Positions 45,939-55,565 of a stretch of 64,000 bases of DNA are shown here, in pieces. A program made the translations under genes and the position numbers. The notes below the pieces were generated by a model. It saw nothing but the letters and a program-made list of their open reading frames with translations. It searched no databases and was not told the origin of the DNA. Numbering within the stretch: position 1 is the stretch's first letter; every line of letters starts with the position of its first letter. The stretch comes from Chryseobacterium sp. W4I1 (lineage in GTDB: Bacteria; Bacteroidota; Bacteroidia; Flavobacteriales; Weeksellaceae), in NCBI RefSeq assembly GCF_030816115.1, contig NZ_JAUSXQ010000001.1:3448501-3512500 (forward strand), written 5' to 3'.

Positions 45939-48827
45939 CTATAACCCCACTTCTACCCCGAAAATAAATGACCGTGACTGAGGATATCTACCTGTATCTA
46001 CTCCGTAAGTATCCATTCCTACCTCCGGATCAAAACCTGTATACTTGGTAATAGTAAATAGATTATTGGTCGTTACATAAATTCTTAGTCTGTTTACACT
46101 GATCCTGCTGTAGATTTCTTTCGGTAATGAATAACCGATGGTAAGGTTTTTCAGTCTCAGATAAGATCCGTTCTCAACATAGAAATCGGATACTTTGGAA
46201 TAATTACCACTGGGATCACCATGTACAAGTCTTGGAATATCGGTATTGGTATTCTGTGGTGTCCATGCATTCAGTATATCCCTATCCATATTGTAATTCT
46301 GCCCTGTTCCTCCTGGATTCAGTGAAACAAATTTCATCCCGTTGAAAATTTTATTCCCGTAAACTCCCTGGAAGAAAACGTTAAGGTCAAAACTTTTCCA
46401 GGTCATATTGTAAGACAGGCCGTAGGAAAATTTAGGATAAGGATTTCCAAGATTCACAAAATCATTATTATTTAAGACGCCCGTATTTCCTTCTTTTTTA
46501 AGGAATTTAATATCTCCCGGCTTTGCATTCGGCTGGATAAGATTTCCGTTGGCATCTTTGTAATTGTTGATCTCTTCCTGTGACTGGAAAATCCCTCCGG
46601 TTTTATAACCATAGTAAGAATATAATGATTCTCCTACTTTTATACGGGTAGGTTTCAGTACTCCTCTCACCCCATTAGTGTTGATAAAGATCTCATCCAC
46701 ATCAGCCAGTTTTTTCACCGTATTTTTTAGTTGACTAAACGTAACTCCTACAGAATAAGTGAAATCCTCCGTTCTTTTACCGTTATAATTAATCCCTAAT
46801 TCATATCCTTTATCCTGAAATAGCCCGGCATTGATATACTGATTATTGTAAGTAGCCGTACTTGGCAAGCTCACATTAAAAATCTGATCTCTGGAATTCT
46901 TTACGAAATAATCGAATTGCAGTGAAAGGTTGTTATGAAGGAAAGATGCATCCACACCAAGATTGGTCTGTTCAGATTTCCCCCATTTTAAATCCGGATT
47001 TGGACGTGTTGTTGCATAATACGCAATGTTCTGTGAAGGGTCCTGTCCAAAAATAACATTATTATCCCTGGTCATTAATGGATTAACTGCCTGCGGAGAA
47101 ATACCGCCAAGGTTTCCTAAAATACCATAACTTCCTCTTAATTTCAGATTCGAAAGCCAGGAAATATCCTGCATAAAGTTTTCTTTCGATACTACCCAAG
47201 CCCCAGAAAGTGCATAATAATTAGCAAACCGGTTCTGCTTCGCAACCAGTGAAGAGCCGTCTCTTCTGCCTAATAAGCTGATCACATACTTCCCTGCATA
47301 ATCATAATTAACCCTTGCCAGATAAGAGACCAAAGCCTGCTGGTATTTATAACTGGAAACGTCTTTATTGGTATCTGCTGCATTCTGAAGGTGCTGGAAA
47401 ACTTCCGACTCACTTCTGAAATCATAAGCTTTTGCCATAAATCCTTCGTCAATCGTTTTCTGGAAAGTGAATCCGCCCAGGAAATCAAAATTGTGCTGTC
47501 CAAAACTTGCTTTATAGGTAAGGAGCTGTTCAGCTAATGAAGTGGACGAATTATTTGACTGATATTCTAAATTATTGGTGTCGAAAATCTTTCCAACTTC
47601 AAGCACTCTGTAGGTGAAGTTTTTAATAGTCCCTATTTTGAAAGTCTGTGAGAAATTGGATCTGAATTTCAGATTTTTAGCCAAACTGATTTCCGCATAA
47701 GGATTGATGAGAATTTCATGGGTAGGATTTCTGATGCTGATTCTTTGAAGATAAGCTACAGGGTTAATCATGTCCCCATAGCCGCCGGCCACATCAATGG
47801 GTAATCCGGAAAAAGCTCCGGAAGATGTATAGGCAGGAACATTGGGAGGGTAATACATGGCTGCTATTAAAGCTCCGGTGTATCCGCTTTTCGTATCTGC
47901 TGTATTTCCGTCAGAGTAATTGTAGTACATATTTTCCCCGATCGTCAGCCAATCTTTTACTTTATGTTCAGAATTGACTCTGAAATTATAACGTTTTGCC
48001 TGGGTGTTTAAAAGAATCCCTTCAATATTTCTATGGTTCATTCCCACAAAAAATCTTGATTTATCACTTCCCCCACTCAAATTAACATTATATTCCTGAA
48101 TGGTTCCTGTACGAAAAATTTCTTTCATCCAGTCTGTCCTCGTAATTCTTCCATCCGGATATTTCTCAGGGTTGAAAGCTATCGGAAGACTGTTCAGTTT
48201 ACCCGCATTTTCATAAGCTTTATACATGACATCCTGAAATTCTGCTGCATTTAAAGATTCCTTCATCTTCCAGGCATTATTCACTCCGTATTTGACATCA
48301 AAATCAACAGTAAGATTTCCTTTTTTACCCCTTTTAGTGGTAATAAGGATTACCCCGCCTGAAGATCTTGCTCCATAAATTGCCGCTGAAGCGTCTTTAA
48401 GTACAGAAATATCCTGAATATCATTGGGATTAATGGAAGGGGTTCCGTTGAAAACAACCCCGTCTACCACATATAGAGGTGTCTCTCCGTTGATTCCTCC
48501 CAGGCCACGGATATTCACCTTTGGTGTTCCGTTAGGATCTCCGCCTTCGTTGATCACGGTAACACCGGGAGCCTTTCCCTGAAGCACTTCCCCTACTCCT
48601 GATAAAGACCTGGAAGTAAGTTTATCCAATGAAGCTTCAGAAACTGCACCAGATACTTTACTCTTCTTTTGGGTCCCGTACCCTATGACAACAACCTCAT
48701 CTATGGATTTTCCCTTTATACTGTCCTGTTGTTGGGATAATACCATTGGTGAGACAGATAAAGCACTTATTAACAAAACCCGACCTGTAAAATAAGTTAC
48801 AGATACCGGGATTTTAAATACATTCAT
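45939..48827 (-). CDS. SusC/RagA-family TonB-dependent transporter
   Basis: A 962-residue outer membrane protein. The TonB box/plug IDEVVVIGYGTQKKSKVSGA begins only about 45 residues after the start. The plug continues with SGVGEVLQGKAPGVTVINEG, VNIRGLGGINGETPLYVVDG and VLKDASAAIYGARSSGGVIL. The barrel ends SRSFIFGVEVGL. Unlike most SusC proteins it lacks the CarboxypepD_reg-like N-terminal domain of about 80 residues. The ATG at 48827 precedes a signal-type segment (TGRVLLISALSVSPMVLSQQ); an earlier TTG is rejected. It pairs with the SusD gene downstream. Confidence 0.93.
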   Translation of the reverse strand: MNVFKIPVSVTYFTGRVLLISALSVSPMVLSQQQDSIKGKSIDEVVVIGYGTQKKSKVSGAVSEASLDKLTSRSLSGVGEVLQGKAPGVTVINEGGDPNGTPKVNIRGLGGINGETPLYVVDGVVFNGTPSINPNDIQDISVLKDASAAIYGARSSGGVILITTKRGKKGNLTVDFDVKYGVNNAWKMKESLNAAEFQDVMYKAYENAGKLNSLPIAFNPEKYPDGRITRTDWMKEIFRTGTIQEYNVNLSGGSDKSRFFVGMNHRNIEGILLNTQAKRYNFRVNSEHKVKDWLTIGENMYYNYSDGNTADTKSGYTGALIAAMYYPPNVPAYTSSGAFSGLPIDVAGGYGDMINPVAYLQRISIRNPTHEILINPYAEISLAKNLKFRSNFSQTFKIGTIKNFTYRVLEVGKIFDTNNLEYQSNNSSTSLAEQLLTYKASFGQHNFDFLGGFTFQKTIDEGFMAKAYDFRSESEVFQHLQNAADTNKDVSSYKYQQALVSYLARVNYDYAGKYVISLLGRRDGSSLVAKQNRFANYYALSGAWVVSKENFMQDISWLSNLKLRGSYGILGNLGGISPQAVNPLMTRDNNVIFGQDPSQNIAYYATTRPNPDLKWGKSEQTNLGVDASFLHNNLSLQFDYFVKNSRDQIFNVSLPSTATYNNQYINAGLFQDKGYELGINYNGKRTEDFTYSVGVTFSQLKNTVKKLADVDEIFINTNGVRGVLKPTRIKVGESLYSYYGYKTGGIFQSQEEINNYKDANGNLIQPNAKPGDIKFLKKEGNTGVLNNNDFVNLGNPYPKFSYGLSYNMTWKSFDLNVFFQGVYGNKIFNGMKFVSLNPGGTGQNYNMDRDILNAWTPQNTNTDIPRLVHGDPSGNYSKVSDFYVENGSYLRLKNLTIGYSLPKEIYSRISVNRLRIYVTTNNLFTITKYTGFDPEVGMDTYGVDTGRYPQSRSFIFGVEVGL

Positions 48828-48848
48828 TTCATCCTTTTTTATTAGATG

Positions 48849-48856
48849 CAAAATTA
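48849..48856 (-). promoter_or_regulatory. -7 box for the SusC/D operon
   Basis: TAATTTTG on the reverse strand, an exact TAnnTTTG match 22 bases before the ATG at 48827. No TTG at -33. Confidence 0.45.
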
Positions 48857-49119
48857 GAGCAGGTTTATCCGGGAGTTCATTAAGATTTTCTTATGCTTTT
48901 ATTAAGAAACATTAGCTGTTTTTATCAACGTCTACTAATCAAAAGAAAACAAACATCTATTAATCAAACAGATACACTTACTAAACTAATCATTTCATTT
49001 GGATTACTTACCTAAGTGTTTATTAAATTTGTTTTAAGTTTAAATCATCCGGTTTATCGGATCCAAAAGACGAATCTATTTTATGCTGTAATAAATAACA
49101 GAGTTCATTATTCTTTTTT

Positions 49120-49127
49120 TACATTTG
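49120..49127 (+). promoter_or_regulatory. -7 box for the SDR gene
   Basis: TACATTTG, exact match, about 95 bases before the ATG at 49222. The surrounding spacer (48857-49221) is AT-rich; a 65-codon open frame at 49016-49213 has no family resemblance and I do not call it a gene. Confidence 0.4.
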
Positions 49128-49221
49128 CTAAAAATACCTTTTACGCTGAAATACTTGATAAAGAGGAGTTCATCAACGTCCGAAGGAAAATTATAAAGTC
49201 TAAAAAATTATAAACAATTCA

Positions 49222-50010
49222 ATGACGATCATCATCACTGGAACCTCATCAGGAATAGGTTTTGTACTGGCCGAATATTTCGGGGAAAAAGGCCATAAAG
49301 TATACGGTTTGAGCCGAAAACATACGGAAAGCCAATATTTCAGATCTATACCAACGGATGTAACCGATAACTTTGCCGTTCAGAATGCCATCGCTGAGGT
49401 TTTAAAAACAGAATCACGAATAGATGTACTGATCAACAATGCCGGAATGGGAATGGTGGGCGCTGTGGAAGATTCTACAAAAGAAGACATTTTAAAACTG
49501 TTCAATCTGAATCTTGTAGGCTCTGTCCAGATGATGAGTGCCGTTCTTCCGAAAATGCGGGAAAATAAATTCGGAAAAATCATCAATATTTCCAGTATAG
49601 GAAGCGAAATGGGACTTCCTTTCCGTGGCTTTTATTCTGCATCAAAATCTGCACTGGATAAGGTAACGGAAGCAATGAGGTATGAAGTTTATCCCTGGAA
49701 CATTGAGGTCTGCTCACTACACCTGGGTGACATTAAAACAAATATTGCTGAAAACAGAGTAAAAACTGAAGTTTCCCAGCCCTATAAAAGTGTATTTGAT
49801 AAAGTTTACGCTTTGATGAATTCGCATGTCGGTGACGGAACTGAGCCTCTTGAGGTAGCCACTTACGTTGAAAATCTTTTGAATAAGAAGAAATGGAAAG
49901 CACACTATTACTTTGGGAAATTCGGGCAGAAGATCGGGGTTCCTTTAAAATGGATACTTCCTCAGGGAACCTATGAGAATTTAATGAAGAAATATAATAA
50001 ACTGGACTAA
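49222..50010 (+). CDS. Short-chain dehydrogenase/reductase
   Basis: A 262-residue protein with the classical SDR features: nucleotide loop TGTSSGIGFVLAEYF (TGxxxGIG), NNAGMGMVG, the catalytic Ser in NISSIGS, and Y138-S-A-S-K142. Substrates are not predictable. LHLGDIKTNIAENRVKTE follows the family pattern. It lies in a divergent arrangement with the SusC gene. Cytoplasmic. Confidence 0.93.
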   Translation: MTIIITGTSSGIGFVLAEYFGEKGHKVYGLSRKHTESQYFRSIPTDVTDNFAVQNAIAEVLKTESRIDVLINNAGMGMVGAVEDSTKEDILKLFNLNLVGSVQMMSAVLPKMRENKFGKIINISSIGSEMGLPFRGFYSASKSALDKVTEAMRYEVYPWNIEVCSLHLGDIKTNIAENRVKTEVSQPYKSVFDKVYALMNSHVGDGTEPLEVATYVENLLNKKKWKAHYYFGKFGQKIGVPLKWILPQGTYENLMKKYNKLD

Positions 50011-50178
50011 TTTCAGTTATAAAAAATTATTTAATAATAATTTAAACCATTAGACCTATTTAGCTGTTGAGAACTTTTAAGCCAGCTTCACTTTTTGTTT
50101 TATCTTAAAACTCAGAATGATCAAACTTAACTCAACTTCTTTTTTTAAATAATATCTTAACGGTTTAAGCAATTTGAA

Positions 50179-51783
50179 TTGAAGCTTTTTCTAAAAATAT
50201 TTTTTATCCTGTCCTGCGTTTTTGTACAAGCGCAGAAAAAGCAGTATTGGCTTATTGATACGGAAACCAATGTCAGAAAAAAAGTAAAGGATTCTGTTTC
50301 TGCTGTGAAATTTCTGGATTCTCTGTCCCAGAGCAATTACTTCTTCACCAAGCTGAAAGATGTAAAAATGAAAGGTGACAGCACAGAAATTTTCTACGAT
50401 AAAGGAAAAAACTTTAACGAAACCTATGTGGAGCTCTCAGATTCTATTGCGCAGAAATTAAAAATTAAAAAAGATTTTTACACTAAAAATTTAGATTCTA
50501 CCAAGAAAAGCATTAACAAAAAATATATTGATGACGGTTATTCCTTCAGCCGTCTTAAATCTAAATATAAAGGCCAGAAAAACGGTTATCCGGTAATTGA
50601 GCTGGATATTAATAAAAATGATAAGCGTAAGATCGACGGCTTTGTCGTGAAAGGTTACGAAAGAGTTCCAAAAAGATTTATGAAGAATCTTGAAAAAGAA
50701 TTCAAAGGAAAAAACTACGATGATAAAAATCTTTTAGCCATCAGCAAAAATTTCCAGAGCCACGCTTTCGTTACACTGGAAAGGCCTCCCCAAACATTAT
50801 TCACCAAAGATTCCACGAGTATTTACCTGTTCATGGAAAAGAAAAAAACGAATACTTTTGATGGAGTAATCGGTTTCGGGAATGATAAAACAGAAAAATT
50901 TACCCTGAACGGAACCCTGAATGTGAATTTCAGGAATATGTTCAATGGTTTTGAAACAGTGAATCTGTACTGGCAGAGAAACCCGGATAAGGGACAGACT
51001 TTTGATCTTCAGACAGACATTCCATACCTTCTTAAATCCAATGTCGGAATGAACCTGAAAGTGAATATTTTCAGGCAGGATTCCACTTTCGCCAATGTAA
51101 AATTCCTGCCGGCTTTTTATTATCACATCAATAACCGCAATAAGATCGGGCTTAGAGGAACGCTTGAATCATCCAGTATCATCGATACATTATATGTCCA
51201 GGGGAAAGATTATAATAAAAAGGGACTTGGGATCTGGTTTGAAATGACAGAGCCCACAGATATTGATCTTTTTCTGTACAAAACAAGGGTCAATGCAGGT
51301 TATGACTACCTGACGACGACTTATACGAAAGATAATATTAAAGCCAACCAGAACCAGTTTTATTTCTTCGGGGAACACAATTACCATATTTCCGGCAACC
51401 ATTTCCTTAATATAAAAGCTGAAGGAGCCATGATGGATTCTAAAGTGGAATTCTCTGCAAATGAGTTGTACCGCTTCGGGGGCTGGAATTCCATGCGGGG
51501 TTTCAATGAGAAATCCCTGGCTGCCGATTTTTATTATTACGCAGGCTTAGAATACCGGTACCTCATTGGGAGCCAGGCATTTTTTGATTTCTTTGGACAA
51601 TACGGACAGCTTAATAATAAATCTTTAAATGTCAAGCCCAAGCTTTACAGTGTCGGGCTGGGATTTAATTTCTTTATTCCGATTGGGCTGATGAGTTTTC
51701 AGCTTTCTAATGGTAATGAATTTGGAAATCCTTTTAAATTTAATGATATTAAGATTCATTGGGGAATCCTGAGCCGATTCTAA
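50179..51783 (+). CDS. Omp85-family-like outer-membrane protein
   Basis: A 534-residue protein starting at TTG (no ATG nearby precedes the signal peptide KLFLKIFFILSCVFVQAQKKQ, so TTG is likely). Residues 150-210 are POTRA-like (KIDGFVVKGYERVPKRFMKN). The rest is a beta barrel of about 12-16 strands. The motif GWNSMRGFNEKSLAADFYYY has the RGF turn typical of the Omp85/TpsB barrel. The last strand ends IKIHWGILSRF with an aromatic C-terminal residue. It may insert or secrete outer-membrane proteins. It has only one obvious POTRA, unlike BamA with five. Single-gene unit. Confidence 0.75.
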   Translation: MKLFLKIFFILSCVFVQAQKKQYWLIDTETNVRKKVKDSVSAVKFLDSLSQSNYFFTKLKDVKMKGDSTEIFYDKGKNFNETYVELSDSIAQKLKIKKDFYTKNLDSTKKSINKKYIDDGYSFSRLKSKYKGQKNGYPVIELDINKNDKRKIDGFVVKGYERVPKRFMKNLEKEFKGKNYDDKNLLAISKNFQSHAFVTLERPPQTLFTKDSTSIYLFMEKKKTNTFDGVIGFGNDKTEKFTLNGTLNVNFRNMFNGFETVNLYWQRNPDKGQTFDLQTDIPYLLKSNVGMNLKVNIFRQDSTFANVKFLPAFYYHINNRNKIGLRGTLESSSIIDTLYVQGKDYNKKGLGIWFEMTEPTDIDLFLYKTRVNAGYDYLTTTYTKDNIKANQNQFYFFGEHNYHISGNHFLNIKAEGAMMDSKVEFSANELYRFGGWNSMRGFNEKSLAADFYYYAGLEYRYLIGSQAFFDFFGQYGQLNNKSLNVKPKLYSVGLGFNFFIPIGLMSFQLSNGNEFGNPFKFNDIKIHWGILSRF

Positions 51784-51811
51784 TTTTTTCTTTCACCATT
51801 TTCTCCGTAAA

Positions 51812-52110
51812 CTTCATCGAATCAATTTTCAATTGATTCCTTCCTTATATTCCTAAAATGTAAAGAATGATTTTTAAACTTTATGCTTAAAAAAGATCTT
51901 GGTTTATTTAAAAAAATACAATTAAAAACTATTTTTAACGCAAAGTTTTTAAAGCTACACGTTCCAGTTTTAAGGGAGGCAAAGAGAGGTGGCTTCGCCA
52001 ATTAAGCTAACGTTTTATCCATACGCTTCATCGAATCAATTTTAAATTGATTCTCTCCTTTGCATTCTTAAAATATAAAAGCATAATGCTCAAACTTTGC
52101 GTTAAAAAAA
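51812..52110. repeat. Intergenic repeat: direct copies and a 17-bp inverted repeat
   Basis: The gap 51784-52369 has no gene. A segment beginning cttcatcgaatcaatttt (51812) and ending at the A-run near 51893 is repeated from 52026 to about 52110 with mismatches. Each copy starts with a palindrome (aatcaatttt/aattgatt). Between them TTTTTAACGCAAAGTTT (51932-51948) is the exact inverse of AAACTTTGCGTTAAAAA (52092-52108). This looks like a dispersed, possibly MITE-like, intergenic element. Confidence 0.7.
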
Positions 52111-52350
52111 TGGCTAGCCAATAAAAAACTACGGTTACAACATGTAAAAAATTCACTTCTCAGTATTAAGAAAGGGGACATTTAGTGAAAGGCTCGTTTT
52201 CAGAGGTTATACATATTAGTATAATAAACACAAATATTCAAATACAGACGCTCTTTCAGCTTTATTATTATGTTAAATATTTATGTTAAAAAATATTAAA
52301 TGGTATTTTTATTTTAATACCACATTAAAATTCAGGTAACAGTACACTGC

Positions 52351-52358
52351 TAAATTTG
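52351..52358 (+). promoter_or_regulatory. Possible -7 box for the second SusC gene
   Basis: TAAATTTG, exact match, but only 11 bases before the ATG at 52370, so it would give a near-leaderless transcript. Bases 52111-52350 show nothing else I can support. Confidence 0.35.
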
Positions 52359-52369
52359 TTCTCAAAAAA

Positions 52370-55300
52370 ATGAAGAAGACTTTAGCTACTTTTGCTGTTT
52401 TTTTACTCCCCCTTTATCTTACTGCCCAAGAAATTAACATTTCCGGAAATGTAAAATCCGAAAACGGCTTCAGCGTCTCTGGAGTAAGCATCACCGACAA
52501 GAATACCGGAAAAACTACGGTAACCGATGAAAGCGGTAATTTTACAATTTCAGCGAATCCAAAAGATATTCTTGAATTTTATTCACCTGATTTTTCAATG
52601 TACACCGTGGAGGTTTCTTCCAAGAGACGGTATTCCGTGGTTTTGACAAAGCCCAATGAGAAACAGATCGAAGGCGTTGTGATTACAGCTTTGGGAATTG
52701 CCAAAAAGAAAGAAAAGATTGGATATTCCACTCAGGAAGTGGGCACGAAACAGTTTGAAACGATCACGACTCCAAGTATCGGGAATTTATTCTCAGGACA
52801 GGTAGCCGGACTGAATGTTTCCAACCCTACAGGAATGCAGCAGGCTCCACAGTTTACATTGAGAGGAAACTCTGATCTGGTCTTCGTCATTGACGGAGTG
52901 ATTGTAGAGAAGGAAGTTTTCCAGAATCTTGATCCTAATAATATTGCGAATATCAATGTTCTGAAAGGGGCAACCGCTTCTGCCCTATACGGTTCCAGAG
53001 GAAGATACGGAGCTGTCCTGATCACCACGAAAAGTGCTAAAAAGAATGGCTTTTCTGTAGAATTCTCGCAAAATACGATGGTGACTGCAGGATTTACCAA
53101 TCTTCCCAAAACCCAAACGGAATACGGAAACGGTTCTCATGGAAAATATGAATTCTGGGATGGAGCCGACGGTGGTGTAAATGACGGTGATATGATCTGG
53201 GGGCCAAAATTTGTTCCGGGACTGCAAGTGGCCCAATGGAACAGCCCGATCCGGGATAAGACAACGGGACAGGTGATTCCGTGGTACGGGGCAGTGACAG
53301 GAACTCAATATAATGATAAATCAAGATATGAAAGAGTTCCTATTGACTGGAAGTATCATGATAATTTAGATACATTCTTAAAACCTGCAGTAATCAATAA
53401 TAACAGTTTTGCGATAAGCTATAAAAACAATAAAGACACTTACAGACTTTCGGGAAATTTCATGAATTATGATGACAGGGTTCCCAATTCTTATCTGCAG
53501 CGTTATGGAGTCAGCTTTTCTTCTGAAAATCATTTAGGTGAAAAACTGACCTTTGATACGAAATTCAATTTCAATCAGACTTTTACTCCGAATATTCCCA
53601 ATTATGATTACAATCCAAGCGGACACATGTACACCATTCTGATCTGGATGGGAGCAGATGTAGACGGTAGAGATCTTAAAAATCACATGTGGATTCCCGG
53701 AAAGGAAGGTACTGCACAGGCGAACTGGAATTATGCATGGTACAATAATCCATGGTTTGGATCTGAATATTATAAAAATAAAAACAGGACCAATGTGATC
53801 AGTGCACAAACCGGCCTGGAATATAAAGCAACCGAGGATTTCTCTGTAAAAGGTAAGGTTTCGATGGTTGAAAATCACAATAAGCAGGAAATATTAAGTC
53901 CTTATTCCTATTTCAATTACAGCGCTCCAAGAAGCGGTGGCTATCTTCTGAATGACACTAAAACATGGAACCTGAATTCTGACATACTGGCAACCTACAA
54001 GAAAAAAATATCTGATAATTTTGACTTTACGATCAATGCCGGAGGTTCGATGTTTTATTATAAAAACAATATAGACAATGCCTCAACAGACGGTTTGAGG
54101 ATCCCTGAACTATATGCACTGGAAAATTCTACAGGAGCTGTAAAATATTATGATTATCTTAAAGAAAAGCTAATCTACAGTGCTTATTCAACGATTGATA
54201 TCGGATTGTATAATGCGTTTTTTATCAACATTTCGGGACGTAATGACTGGTCTTCCACGCTTCCAAAAGCAAACAGATCTTACTTCTATCCTTCTGCATC
54301 GGTAAGTGCAGTTATTTCAAATCTTGTAAAAATGCCTGAAGCGGTGAGTCTTTTAAAGCTATCCGCATCGTGGGCCAAAGTAGCTTATGACTTCCAGCCT
54401 TATTCGATCAGGAATTATTATTTTAATAATAAGGGAGCTACTTTCAACGGAAATCCTATGTTTAATTTTCCTACCATCCTGAATACGGAAAACTCTCTGA
54501 AACCGGAACAGACCAAATCTTATGAACTGGGATTAAGTGCCGGATTGTTTAAGAACAGGCTTACTTTAGATGTTACCTATTTCAGAACTTTAGATTACAA
54601 TAATATCCTGGAATTCCCGGCTGCACCATCATCAGGATTCACTTCTCAATATGTAAACGGTAACGAATATACAACGAAGGGTCTGGAGATCTCTTTAGGA
54701 ATGATTCCTGTAAAAACAGCTGATTTTACCTGGAGAACTTTAATCAACTGGAGCACTTATAAGCAGACACTGTCTTCTATCTATGATAATATGCCAAACT
54801 ACAACAATATTAAATTAGGAGAAAGACTGGACAGCTACTATGATTACACCTGGAAAAAATCACCTGATGGGAAGGTTATTCTGGACGCAAAAACAGGAAT
54901 GCCTACCAAAGCAGATGCTCCTAGTAATCTGGGGCATTTTAATCCGGACTGGACTTTCGGCTTTAACAATACATTCAAATATAAAAGGTTCACTTTAAAT
55001 ATCGGTATCGATGGCAGCATTGGCGGTGTCATGAGATCGCAGGTTGTAGAAAAAATGTGGTGGGGTGGAAAACATCCTAACTCCACTGCCTACAGAGATC
55101 TTGAATACGCAAATCCAGGAACTTATTACTTCGTGCCGGACGGGGTCAATTATAATGCCGCTAACGGAACCTATACGCCACATACAAACCCAATCAGCTT
55201 CCAGGATTGGGCTCAGAATTATCCTTATCAGGCAAGGGTAACAGAAGATGAAAGTGAATTATTCGCCAATGTTTTCGACAGGACATTTATCAAACTGAGA

Positions 55301-55546
55301 TCTGTCGTATTGGAATATGACTTCTCTTATCTGCTTAATCCGAAAGGAATGATCAAAAATTTCACCGTCAACCTTTCAGGATACAATCTTGCCATGTGGA
55401 AAAAATCTAAAAACCTGTATTCTGATCCGGATTTTAAGATCGGAACAGGAAACGAAAGTAAAAACCGTGACAAAATTGGATCTGGAAATGATATTCAGGA
55501 TCCTTCCAGCAGATGGATCGGAGTTGGTTTTAATCTTAAATTTTAA
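52370..55546 (+). CDS. SusC/RagA-family TonB-dependent transporter
   Basis: A 1058-residue outer membrane protein with a signal peptide (TLATFAVFLLPLYLTAQ). It has a CarboxypepD_reg-like domain (residues 20-95: ISGNVKSENGFSVSGVSITD), the TonB box region GVVITALGIAKKKEKIGYST, and a plug (GNLFSGQVAGLNVSNPTG, VLKGATASALYGSRGRYGAV). The 22-strand barrel follows, ending SRWIGVGFNLKF. It transports a substrate delivered by its SusD partner downstream. The phospholipase C gene after the pair suggests phospholipid head groups or phosphorylated products. Confidence 0.94.
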   Translation: MKKTLATFAVFLLPLYLTAQEINISGNVKSENGFSVSGVSITDKNTGKTTVTDESGNFTISANPKDILEFYSPDFSMYTVEVSSKRRYSVVLTKPNEKQIEGVVITALGIAKKKEKIGYSTQEVGTKQFETITTPSIGNLFSGQVAGLNVSNPTGMQQAPQFTLRGNSDLVFVIDGVIVEKEVFQNLDPNNIANINVLKGATASALYGSRGRYGAVLITTKSAKKNGFSVEFSQNTMVTAGFTNLPKTQTEYGNGSHGKYEFWDGADGGVNDGDMIWGPKFVPGLQVAQWNSPIRDKTTGQVIPWYGAVTGTQYNDKSRYERVPIDWKYHDNLDTFLKPAVINNNSFAISYKNNKDTYRLSGNFMNYDDRVPNSYLQRYGVSFSSENHLGEKLTFDTKFNFNQTFTPNIPNYDYNPSGHMYTILIWMGADVDGRDLKNHMWIPGKEGTAQANWNYAWYNNPWFGSEYYKNKNRTNVISAQTGLEYKATEDFSVKGKVSMVENHNKQEILSPYSYFNYSAPRSGGYLLNDTKTWNLNSDILATYKKKISDNFDFTINAGGSMFYYKNNIDNASTDGLRIPELYALENSTGAVKYYDYLKEKLIYSAYSTIDIGLYNAFFINISGRNDWSSTLPKANRSYFYPSASVSAVISNLVKMPEAVSLLKLSASWAKVAYDFQPYSIRNYYFNNKGATFNGNPMFNFPTILNTENSLKPEQTKSYELGLSAGLFKNRLTLDVTYFRTLDYNNILEFPAAPSSGFTSQYVNGNEYTTKGLEISLGMIPVKTADFTWRTLINWSTYKQTLSSIYDNMPNYNNIKLGERLDSYYDYTWKKSPDGKVILDAKTGMPTKADAPSNLGHFNPDWTFGFNNTFKYKRFTLNIGIDGSIGGVMRSQVVEKMWWGGKHPNSTAYRDLEYANPGTYYFVPDGVNYNAANGTYTPHTNPISFQDWAQNYPYQARVTEDESELFANVFDRTFIKLRSVVLEYDFSYLLNPKGMIKNFTVNLSGYNLAMWKKSKNLYSDPDFKIGTGNESKNRDKIGSGNDIQDPSSRWIGVGFNLKF

Positions 55547-55565
55547 TTTAATAAGCAATCAGGAC

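Noticed and set aside
49016..49213. 65-codon forward frame before the SDR gene
   Set aside because: It spans the probable SDR promoter at 49120-49127, has no family signal and only average length for random AT-rich DNA.
55389..55565. 59-codon N-terminal extension of the second SusD protein
   Set aside because: It would overlap the end of the SusC gene and hide the lipoprotein signal that starts at the ATG at 55566.
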